Below are positions 54,352 to 64,000 of a DNA stretch of 64,000 nucleotides, piece by piece. Location: assembly GCA_963736685.1 (NCBI GenBank), contig CAVTPZ010000018.1, positions 186,001 to 250,000 on the forward strand, written 5' to 3'. The notes beneath the pieces are model-generated. The model saw nothing but the letters and a program-made list of their open reading frames with translations, did not search any database and was not told where the DNA came from. Source of the stretch: DASUPK01 sp963736685. GTDB taxonomy: Bacteria; Actinomycetota; Thermoleophilia; Solirubrobacterales; 70-9. Both the position numbers and the translations under genes were made by a program. Every line of letters starts with the position of its first letter. The first letter of the stretch is position 1.

Positions 54352-55328
54352 CTGACCGCCGCCTCCACCACCTGATCCTCGCCGATCACGGCGCCCTCGA
54401 GCTCCGCTCCGGCCGCCACGGTCACGCCCGCGCTGAGAATGCTGTCGGTGACCGCGGCCCCGTCCTCGACCACACAGCGATCGAGCAGCACCGAGCGCTC
54501 GATCACGGCGCCGTCACCGATGCGGGAGCCAGCGCCCACCACGCAGGGCGTTCGCAGCTCGGCGCCCTCCGCCACCTGGCAGCCCTCCCCCACCATCCTC
54601 GGCTCCTCGAAGGCACCGTGGACGGTCTCGACACGCCCCTCGAGGATGTCCCAGTTGGCCTCCAGGAAGCGGTCGGGCGTCCCAATGTCGATCCAGTAGC
54701 CCTCCTGCCGGATCCCGTAGAGCCCGCGGCCGATCAGCCTAGGAAAGACCTCCCGCTCGATCGAGACCTTTCGGTCGGGCGGGATCTCGTCGAGGACCGT
54801 GCGCTCCAGCAGGTAGGCCCCCGCGTTGATCTCGTCCGTGTCGATCTGATCGGGCTCGGGCTTCTCGAGGAACTCGGTGATCTCTCCGTCGTCGCGGCGA
54901 TGGACCAGGCCGTAGCCGGTCGGGTCCTCGACGGGATAGAGCGCGATGGTCGCACTGGCGCCGGTGCGCTCGTGCTGCTCGACCTGCGCCGTCAGGTCGA
55001 GGTCGCAGAGAACGTCGCCGTTGAGGACGAAGAAGCGGTCGGCGAGCAATTCCTCCGCGAAGCGAATCGCCCCCGCCGTGCCCCTCGCTTCCGGCTCCTC
55101 AGCGAAGCGGAGCTTCACACCCATCTCGAGATCCTCGAGGGCGCTGCGCATGCCACGGGCGAGGTGGCCGCAGGAGACGATCACGTCGTCGACGCCGTGG
55201 CGGGCGAGCCAGTCGATCACGTAAGCGATGTGCGGGCGTCCGACCAGCGGCAGGACCGGCTTCGCGACCGTATAGGTGAGCGGTCGCAGGCGAGTGCCCT
55301 CGCCGCCGGCCAGGACCAGGGCCTGCAC
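54348..55328 (-). CDS. Sugar nucleotidyltransferase (mannose-1-phosphate guanylyltransferase type)
   Basis: 326 residues. Start MQALVLAGGEGTRLRPLTYT and VAKPVLPLVGRPHIAYVIDW are the nucleotidyltransferase signature; FFVLNGDVLCDLDLTAQVEQ carries the metal Asp, and the C-terminus is a left-handed beta-helix (VGAGSRIGDGAVIERSVLLD). Coupled to the isomerase by a GTGA overlap and one base downstream of the dehydrogenase stop, so it belongs to one surface-sugar operon. Paralogue of the enzyme at 46903. Confidence 0.93.
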   Translation of the reverse strand: MQALVLAGGEGTRLRPLTYTVAKPVLPLVGRPHIAYVIDWLARHGVDDVIVSCGHLARGMRSALEDLEMGVKLRFAEEPEARGTAGAIRFAEELLADRFFVLNGDVLCDLDLTAQVEQHERTGASATIALYPVEDPTGYGLVHRRDDGEITEFLEKPEPDQIDTDEINAGAYLLERTVLDEIPPDRKVSIEREVFPRLIGRGLYGIRQEGYWIDIGTPDRFLEANWDILEGRVETVHGAFEEPRMVGEGCQVAEGAELRTPCVVGAGSRIGDGAVIERSVLLDRCVVEDGAAVTDSILSAGVTVAAGAELEGAVIGEDQVVEAAVR

Positions 55329-55329
55329 G

Positions 55330-56634
55330 TCAGCCCACCGCGGAGCGATCAGGGGCGCTGGGGCGGCCGATCGCCTCGTAGGCGATCCCCGCCGCGCGCA
55401 CCTTGTCGGGATCGAGGAAGTTCCGGCCGTCGACGAGGAGGGGCGTGTTCATCCGCCTGGCGACGTCGCTCCAATCGAGCTCAGCGAACTCCGGCCATTC
55501 GGTGACGAGCACGGCGGCATCGGCGCCGTTAAGAGCCTCCATCGCAGAGCCGGCCATCTCGACGCCGGGCATCAGCGGCGCGGCCACCTGCTCTGCGATC
55601 GGGTCGAAGGCGACCACGGCGGCGGACTCGCCCTGGAGGCGCGCCGCCAGCACCAGGCTCGAAGCCCCGCGCATATCGTCGGTGTCTGGCTTGAAGGCGA
55701 GGCCGAGCAGCGCGACCCGCTTGTCCACCAGGGTTTCGAGGTGCTTCGTGAGCTTGGCCATCACGCGGCGCTTCTGCAGCTCGTTCACCTCGATCACCGA
55801 ATTGAGGAGCTGGAAGTGGTAGCCCGAGTTGGCCGCCAGCATCTTCAGCGCGGAGACGTCCTTCGTGAAGCACGACCCTCCGTAGCCGATCCCCGCCTGC
55901 AGGAAGCGAGAGCCGATCCTGTCATCGAGCCCCATCCCCGTGGCCACGTCCGCCACGTCCGCGCCGAGCTCCTCGCAGACGTTGGCGATCTCGTTGATGA
56001 AGCTGATCTTCGTGGCGAGGAAGGCGTTGGAGGCGAGCTTGACCATCTCCGAGCTGGAGACGTCGGTCCGCACGACGGGCACACCGAGGGGCTCATAGAG
56101 GGCGGCGACCGCGTCCCCGGCCCACTCATCGCCGGGCTCGATCCCGACCAGCACCCGGTCCGGCTCCATGAAGTCCGTGATCGCAGTCCCCTCCCGGAGG
56201 AACTCGGGACAGGAGACGTAGGCGAGGTCGGGCTCGTCTCGGCGGATCGTTCGGCCCGTCCCGACCGGGACGGTGCTCTTCATCACGAGAGCCTTCCCGT
56301 CCGGCTCGCCGATCTCCTCGACGGCGTGCTGCACGGCGGAGAGATCGGCGTCGCCCGACACCGTCGGCGGCGTCTGGACGCAGACGAAGATCAGGCGAGC
56401 CTCCGCGAGCAGCTCCCCCATGTCTGTGGTGAAGGTCAGGCGCTCCGCGTTCTTCGAGATCAGCTCCGAGAGCCCCGGCTCGTGGATCGGGACCTCTCCG
56501 CGCCGCAGGGCCTCGACCTTCCCCTCGACGATCTCCTTGACGACCACCCGGTGGCCGAGCTCGGCGAAGCAGGCGGCGGTGACCAGCCCGACCCAGCCGG
56601 CTCCGACCACCCCGATCGGCTCCCTCTCGTTCAC
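55330..56634 (-). CDS. ugd: UDP-glucose 6-dehydrogenase
   Basis: 434 residues from a GTG at 56634 with GGGGAGG upstream. NAD-binding IGVVGAGWVGLVTAACFAEL, the middle FLREGTAITDFMEPDRVLVG, the catalytic Cys in GYGGSCFTKDVSALKMLA, and the C-terminal VALLGLAFKPDTDDMRGASS are all present. It oxidises UDP-glucose to UDP-glucuronate for surface polysaccharide. The original longer frame from 56913 would overlap the LCP gene and is rejected. Confidence 0.96.
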   Translation of the reverse strand: MNEREPIGVVGAGWVGLVTAACFAELGHRVVVKEIVEGKVEALRRGEVPIHEPGLSELISKNAERLTFTTDMGELLAEARLIFVCVQTPPTVSGDADLSAVQHAVEEIGEPDGKALVMKSTVPVGTGRTIRRDEPDLAYVSCPEFLREGTAITDFMEPDRVLVGIEPGDEWAGDAVAALYEPLGVPVVRTDVSSSEMVKLASNAFLATKISFINEIANVCEELGADVADVATGMGLDDRIGSRFLQAGIGYGGSCFTKDVSALKMLAANSGYHFQLLNSVIEVNELQKRRVMAKLTKHLETLVDKRVALLGLAFKPDTDDMRGASSLVLAARLQGESAAVVAFDPIAEQVAAPLMPGVEMAGSAMEALNGADAAVLVTEWPEFAELDWSDVARRMNTPLLVDGRNFLDPDKVRAAGIAYEAIGRPSAPDRSAVG

Positions 56635-56645
56635 CCCTCCCCCGC

Positions 56646-58580
56646 TCAGGTTCCCGGGAGCTGGCGGAAGCCCACCGCGATCTTGATCATGTCCTCGTTC
56701 GAGATCGTTTCGATCAGGGAGTTGGACACCCAGAACGAACCGTTGTCGGTCTGCCAGGCGACCATCCGCAGGCGATCGCCGTCGTAGTAGAGCTTGTAGT
56801 CGCGGTCGCCGATCGTTCTGTCTTCGTGGGTGGCGCTGAGGATCGGCGGATCCTTCCAGCGGGTGCCCTGGAAGCCGTAGTAGTCGCCGAGGGTCGGCAG
56901 CGAGAAGACCCACTTGTAGGCGGCGCGCTGGTCGTGCGGTGGCGCCCCGTCGCCCTTGCCGTTGATCTTGTAGACGCGGGGCTTCTGCGCGTAGTCGCTG
57001 CCCGATTCGAGCACGGTCGGGTAATAGACCGGGACCTTCTCCTTCCGTGCCCTGATCGCCTGCGCGAGCTGCCTGCCGTAGGTGGTCCGGGTGAGGGTGC
57101 TCGGAAGCGAGCCCGAGGACTTCTTCTTGCTCGCCGGCTTGGACTTGGTGTGATCCGGCGGCTGCTGGGGCGTGACGGCCTTCTTGGGCTTCGCGCTGGA
57201 GCCGGCGGGCCCGGGTGTCCCCTCCACCCCGAGGAACTGGTTCACCGCCGTGTGGATCTCCTCCGGCGTCGCCGTCACGTACGACGGACCGAGGGTGCCG
57301 TTGAAGTGGATCTCCTTGATCGGGGCGCCGCGGAGGTCGAAGAAGAGCCTCAGCACCTGGAGCATCTCCTCGGCGGATCCGATGTCGGACGACGTGTAGG
57401 TCGTGAAGATCTTGACCAGTTTCTTGCGGTCCTCGATCAACTTGGACGGCGGGACCTTGGCCCGCGCCTCGCGCAGGAAGGTCTGCTGCCGGGCGGCGCG
57501 GACGATGTCGTTGTCCGTGTGGCGGTAGCGCGCGAAGGACAGGGCGTCGAACCCGCAGAGGGCCTGATATCCCGGCTGGAGGTTGATCTCGGAGGTGCCC
57601 GTGTTCGGCGCGATGTAGTAGCGGCGGTCGACGTCGACGTAGACGCAGCCGATCGCGTTGACCGCTCGGGCGAACCCGGTGAAGTCGACGTTCACGAGGT
57701 GGTTGACCTGCAGGCCGGTGATGTCCTTGACGGTCCGGAGGGTCAGCTTCGGGCCGCCCAGCGAGTAGGCCGCATTCAGCTTGTCTGTTCCCACGCCCGG
57801 GATGTCGACCTTCAGGTCACGGGGAAGCGAGAGGAGAGCGATCGCGTTGCGGTCCGGATCGAGCCGCAGGAGCATGGTCGTGTCGGACAGGCCGAACTGG
57901 CCGCTGATCTGGTTGTTCCGCTTGTCGGAGCCGATGATCAGAATCGTCTGGGGCCCGGAGCCCGTGGTCCGGGAGAGGAACGGGTCCAGCCCCTGGATCT
58001 CGCTGTGATTCTTGAGCGCGTTGGCGATGTCCGACAGGTAGAGGATCAGGCTCGCCGAGGTCGCTCCGGCGACGGCGGCGACGATCACGAAGGACGCGGT
58101 CAGGTACCGGAGCCAGACCGGGAAGCCCATGCGCCTGCGGACCGCCTTGAAGCCCGAGGTGACCTGCTTGCCGCCGACCTTCTCGAAGCCGGAGGTGACG
58201 GCGGAGCCCGCTTGCTTGACTCGCTCGCCGGCGGATGCGACAAAGGTCGGCTGGTCGGCTTCGGACTCTGTCTCGGCAGCCTCGAGGCCGTCCCACTCCT
58301 GGGTCTCGGCGGAGACGACGTGTTCGAGCTCGTCCTCCTCGTCGAGCTCCTCCTCGCCGTCGTAGTCCTCATCCTCGTCGTCCTCGTAGCGCTCATCCTC
58401 GAGGTCCTGGTCGTCGTATTCCTCCTCGTCGACGTCCTGGTCATCGACCTCCTCCCCGTCGGCCTCCTGGTCGTCGGGGTCCTCGATGAAGTCGTCGCCG
58501 AGCTCGAACTCCTGCGTCTCGTCCGCGCGCGGCTGCTCGTCTCCGTTGCCCTTGCCGCCATCGTTCTGTTCCGGGCTCAT
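56646..58580 (-). CDS. LytR-CpsA-Psr (LCP) family cell-wall ligase with acidic N-terminus
   Basis: 644 residues from the ATG at 58580, overlapping the M20 stop as ATGA. A cytoplasmic N-terminus of about 125 residues is strikingly acidic (Asp/Glu with few other residues), then a basic segment, one membrane helix (YLTASFVIVAAVAGATSASL) and the LCP domain: ILIIGSDKRNNQISGQFGLS, TTMLLRLDPDRNAIALLSLP, FARYRHTDNDIVRAARQQTF. LCP enzymes join surface polymers to peptidoglycan. The C-terminal about 130 residues form a second extracytoplasmic part of unknown fold. Located with sugar-nucleotide genes. Confidence 0.92.
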   Translation of the reverse strand: MSPEQNDGGKGNGDEQPRADETQEFELGDDFIEDPDDQEADGEEVDDQDVDEEEYDDQDLEDERYEDDEDEDYDGEEELDEEDELEHVVSAETQEWDGLEAAETESEADQPTFVASAGERVKQAGSAVTSGFEKVGGKQVTSGFKAVRRRMGFPVWLRYLTASFVIVAAVAGATSASLILYLSDIANALKNHSEIQGLDPFLSRTTGSGPQTILIIGSDKRNNQISGQFGLSDTTMLLRLDPDRNAIALLSLPRDLKVDIPGVGTDKLNAAYSLGGPKLTLRTVKDITGLQVNHLVNVDFTGFARAVNAIGCVYVDVDRRYYIAPNTGTSEINLQPGYQALCGFDALSFARYRHTDNDIVRAARQQTFLREARAKVPPSKLIEDRKKLVKIFTTYTSSDIGSAEEMLQVLRLFFDLRGAPIKEIHFNGTLGPSYVTATPEEIHTAVNQFLGVEGTPGPAGSSAKPKKAVTPQQPPDHTKSKPASKKKSSGSLPSTLTRTTYGRQLAQAIRARKEKVPVYYPTVLESGSDYAQKPRVYKINGKGDGAPPHDQRAAYKWVFSLPTLGDYYGFQGTRWKDPPILSATHEDRTIGDRDYKLYYDGDRLRMVAWQTDNGSFWVSNSLIETISNEDMIKIAVGFRQLPGT

Positions 58581-59659
58581 GCCGCTGCCATCCCGGGGAA
58601 GCTCTTCACGAAGCCCTCGAGCGCCTGGCGGTAGCTGCGCAGCGAGCTGATCGAGACCCACTCGCTGGGGCCATGGTGGCCGTCGCCGACCGGGCCGAAC
58701 TCGACCGCCGGGACACCCGCGGCGAGGAAGGAGACGGCGTCAGAGGCCCCGTCGCGGCCGACGCTCATCACGCGCTCGGGATGATGCGGCGAGGCCGCCT
58801 CGCACAGACCCTGCACGAACGGCGAGTCGGCCTCGACCACCGCCGGCGGGCGCCGGAAGGTGGCCAGGACGCGGGTGTCGGGCAGGCCGGCGACCTGCTC
58901 GAGGATCTCGTCTGGATCCTGGTCGGGCAGGAAGCGGATATCGACGTCTATGACGCAGGTGTCGGGCACTTTGTTCAGGGCGTCGCCGCCCATGATCCGA
59001 CCGAGATTGATGGAGGGCCGGTCGAACAGGGCGGAGCTGTGGCGCGCAAACGGTAGCGATTCGATCGCTCTGAATACCTCAACAGCCTTAACGACAGCGT
59101 TATCGCCGAGCCAGGGCGTCGCGCCGTGCGCCGAGCGGCCCTGCACCTCGAGGCGTACGGCCTGGACTCCCTTGGCCTGAACCCCGACCTGCAGATTCGT
59201 CGGCTCGCCCGTGATCGCGAAATCCCCGATGAAGCCGCTCGCGACCAGCGCATCGGACCCCCGGTTGGCCTCCTCCTCGGACTCCTCGTCGGAGACGATC
59301 CCGAGGCGCAGCCGGACGTCCTCCTGGTCGCGCAGATCGTGGAGGACCAGCAGCATCACGGCCAGCGCGCCCTTCATGTCATAGGCGCCGCGGCCGACCA
59401 GCTGGTCGCCATCGATCCTGGGATCGAACATCTCCCGGTTGCCGGGGACGACGTCCATATGGCCGTGGAGCACCAGCGTCGGTGCACCCTCCGGTCCGAC
59501 CTCGGCCGTGGTCACGGGCAGTCCCCGTGACTCGGTCTGGGATGCCTTGATGTCGTTGGACTCGAGCCAGCCGCCGACGAACTCCGCCGCACGGCGGAGT
59601 CCCTCGGCGTTGGAGGTGTCGAAGGCGATCAGGCGCTGCGCGAGCGCAAGCTCATCCAT
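58577..59659 (-). CDS. M20-family metallopeptidase (ArgE/DapE/ACY1-like)
   Basis: 360 residues. Metal ligands are visible: His and Asp in LVLHGHMDVVPGN, Asp in GRGAYDMKGALAVMLL, Glu pair in GIVSDEESEEEANRGS, and a late His region (VGDGHHGPSEWVSI). The dimerisation domain sits at about 170-280. Family members hydrolyse acyl-amino acids or diaminopimelate derivatives; which one is not clear. It lies between atpC and the LCP gene on the same strand. Confidence 0.91.
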   Translation of the reverse strand: MDELALAQRLIAFDTSNAEGLRRAAEFVGGWLESNDIKASQTESRGLPVTTAEVGPEGAPTLVLHGHMDVVPGNREMFDPRIDGDQLVGRGAYDMKGALAVMLLVLHDLRDQEDVRLRLGIVSDEESEEEANRGSDALVASGFIGDFAITGEPTNLQVGVQAKGVQAVRLEVQGRSAHGATPWLGDNAVVKAVEVFRAIESLPFARHSSALFDRPSINLGRIMGGDALNKVPDTCVIDVDIRFLPDQDPDEILEQVAGLPDTRVLATFRRPPAVVEADSPFVQGLCEAASPHHPERVMSVGRDGASDAVSFLAAGVPAVEFGPVGDGHHGPSEWVSISSLRSYRQALEGFVKSFPGMAAA

Positions 59660-59677
59660 GACTGGATGCTAGGGCGG

Positions 59678-60093
59678 CTAGGAGTCCGCGCCGGCGACTT
59701 CGAGGAACGCCTCGGCGCGCTCCTTGTCCTTCTGCGCCTGGGTCCTTGCCCCGGAGTCCTCCTCGGACTCCCGGAGCCGGGCGTCCGCATCCTCGATCCG
59801 GCTGCGGAGCTCGGCCTGGTCGAGCTGATCCGGCGGGACTGCCTCGCCGACCAGGACGGTGGCCCGGTTCGCGAAGACCTGCAGCCAGCCCTCAGCCTGC
59901 GCCCAGCGCTGGACGTCGCCGCCGGGCATGTGCAGGCGAAGCTCCGTCGGGCGGAGGCGCGCGAGCACCGGGACATGGTTCGCAAGGATGCCGATCTCAC
60001 CCACTGCCGTGCGGGTCGAGATCTGCTCCACCTCGCCGTCGAAAACCTGGCCCTCGGGCGTGAGGATGCGAGCGTGGACGGTGTGATCCGCCA

Positions 60094-60094
<1 letters not shown>
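59678..60094 (-). CDS. atpC: ATP synthase epsilon subunit
   Basis: 138 residues from a GTG at 60094 that overlaps the atpD stop by one base. N-terminal barrel motifs VHARILTPEGQVFDGEVEQI and GEIGILANHVPVLARLRPTE; the C-terminal helical hairpin (LDQAELRSRIEDADARLRES) that can inhibit the rotor is present, followed by a short acidic end. Last gene of the ATP synthase cluster. Confidence 0.96.
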
Positions 60095-61605
<1,511 letters not shown>

Positions 61606-61631
61606 TCGTCTCCTTCGCTCCTTCTAAGTTT

Positions 61632-62561
61632 TCAGCTCACGCCCTCGGCGCCCGCGACGACCTCGAGGATCTCCTGGGTGATCTCGGCCTGCCGCACCCG
61701 GTTCATCTCCAGGGTGAGATCGCTGATGACGTCCTTCGCGTTCTCGGCGGCGTTCCGCATCGCGGTCATGCGCGCGCCGTGCTCTGAAGCTGTGGACTCG
61801 AGCAGCGCCCGGTAGACCGAGAGCTGCGCGTATTCGGGGATCAGCTCGGCGAGCAGCTCCTCGGGCTCGGGCTCATAGTCCCAGAGCGCCTTGCGGTGCG
61901 CCCCGATCAGCTCGTCATCGCCCTCCTCGGTCTCGTCCTCCTCTTCTCCCGCACCCTCGCCGAGCACCTCGGCCTGCTGGATCGGGAGCAGCGTCTGCCG
62001 CCAGACGTACTGGGTGAGGGGCGAGACGTACTTGTTGTAGATCAGCTCGACCCGGTCAAGCTCCTCGTCCACGTAGGAGGCGACCAGCTTGTCGGCGATC
62101 TCCCGCGCGTTCGCGAACGCCGGGCGGTCGGTGAATCCGACGTACTCGCCGTGAAGCTCCTCACCGCGGAAACGCATGCTGGAGGCGCCGCGGCGGCCGA
62201 CCACCGAGAAGACGGTCTGCACGCCCTTGCCGCGGAGCTCCCCCTGGAGCTGCACCCCGGATCGGATGATCTGAGAGTTGAACGAGCCGGCCAGGCCACG
62301 GTCGCCCGTGATCAGGAGCACGCCGACGTTGTGCTCCTCGTCGCGCTCCTGGAGCACCGGCAGGTTCCGCGCCTCCTGCCCGGCCGCCTCGGCGACCTGG
62401 CGGGTCATCTTCCGAAGCTCGCGCGCGTACGGGCGCAGCGCGTCGATGCGCTGCTCGGCACGCCGCAGGCGCGCGGCGGCCACCATCTCCATGGCACGCG
62501 TGATCTTCTGCACGTTCTTCACGGAGGAGATCCGGTTCTTGACTTCTTTGCGGGTGGCCAT
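61632..62561 (-). CDS. atpG: ATP synthase gamma subunit (rotor)
   Basis: 309 residues. N-terminal KEVKNRISSVKNVQKITRAM and C-terminal ENAKDVISDLTLEMNRVRQA form the coiled coil that turns inside the F1 head; the middle ITGDRGLAGSFNSQIIR is the nucleotide-like fold. An acidic insert of about 20 residues (EGAGEEEDETEEGDDELIG) near residue 210 is not part of standard gamma subunits. Confidence 0.97.
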   Translation of the reverse strand: MATRKEVKNRISSVKNVQKITRAMEMVAAARLRRAEQRIDALRPYARELRKMTRQVAEAAGQEARNLPVLQERDEEHNVGVLLITGDRGLAGSFNSQIIRSGVQLQGELRGKGVQTVFSVVGRRGASSMRFRGEELHGEYVGFTDRPAFANAREIADKLVASYVDEELDRVELIYNKYVSPLTQYVWRQTLLPIQQAEVLGEGAGEEEDETEEGDDELIGAHRKALWDYEPEPEELLAELIPEYAQLSVYRALLESTASEHGARMTAMRNAAENAKDVISDLTLEMNRVRQAEITQEILEVVAGAEGVS

Positions 62562-62578
62562 GAATCAGTGACGCGCAC

Positions 62579-64000
<1,422 letters not shown>

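Overview
The window is high-GC actinobacterial DNA, most likely from the class Thermoleophilia (Solirubrobacterales or a relative). That placement is inference. It rests on dense GC-rich genes with many GTG starts, a short secreted protein carrying the lineage-typical SYANVMATVAVFLAL leader and KNSVGTKQLKNSAV repeats, secreted proteins with Lys/Arg/Cys-rich basic C-termini, and the housekeeping gene set. No insertion sequence, prophage, CRISPR array or tRNA gene was recognised; a tmRNA gene is present.

Layout. 1-3451: LolA-like lipoprotein-carrier protein, ABC-2 ATPase and permease, and a response regulator cut by the window edge (all minus). 3476-5927: two divergent membrane-anchored beta-propellers (kelch and YVTN). 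5935-12302: a two-component pair with a small exported protein, a COG4705-type membrane protein fused to a universal-stress-like domain with a previously uncounted 53-residue membrane peptide, an MFS exporter and an alpha/beta hydrolase. 12365-21017: a minus-strand block ftsE-ftsX-ctpA-RNase R-smpB, then a 997-residue membrane-tethered acidic coiled-coil protein with a DNA-binding-type helix-hairpin-helix, then ssrA (tmRNA). 21063-24000: a long intergenic region, a STAS protein, two divergent DUF2294 paralogues and the KNSVGTKQLK protein. 24013-27374: split transketolase and a choice-of-anchor-L surface gene broken by several frameshifts.

28236-31163 is the most unusual locus. It is a three-gene operon resembling a condensed methylamine-utilisation (mau) maturation cluster: a MauE-MauD fusion, a Tat-exported cysteine-rich MauA-like protein, and a CcdA/MauF-like membrane domain fused to a propeller-like exported domain. 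The MauA-like protein lacks at least one, and probably both, of the tryptophans that make the TTQ cofactor, so a different product or function is likely.

31211-45396 carries a trypsin-like protease, nadA, a Fpg/MutM glycosylase, an EAL-domain remnant, SnoaL paralogues, nadC, a sigma factor coupled to an Ogt-type methyltransferase, prfB with its programmed frameshift, a methyltransferase, an M28 peptidase, a cupin, secA with hpf, and a secreted lipase. 45415-53353 carries comF, small conserved proteins, a sugar nucleotidyltransferase, an intradiol dioxygenase, two PQQ-type sugar dehydrogenases, ahcY and arfB. 53350-64000 is one minus-strand run: atpA-G-D-C, an M20 peptidase, an LCP ligase, UDP-glucose dehydrogenase, a nucleotidyltransferase and a sugar-phosphate isomerase, linking energy supply and cell-surface polysaccharide genes.

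Themes across the window: ribosome rescue (ssrA, smpB, arfB, hpf, prfB) is unusually complete; basic C-terminal tails recur on secreted proteins; four convergent gene pairs end in a shared CTAG double stop; and four genes have coding sequence that extends upstream of any canonical start codon.
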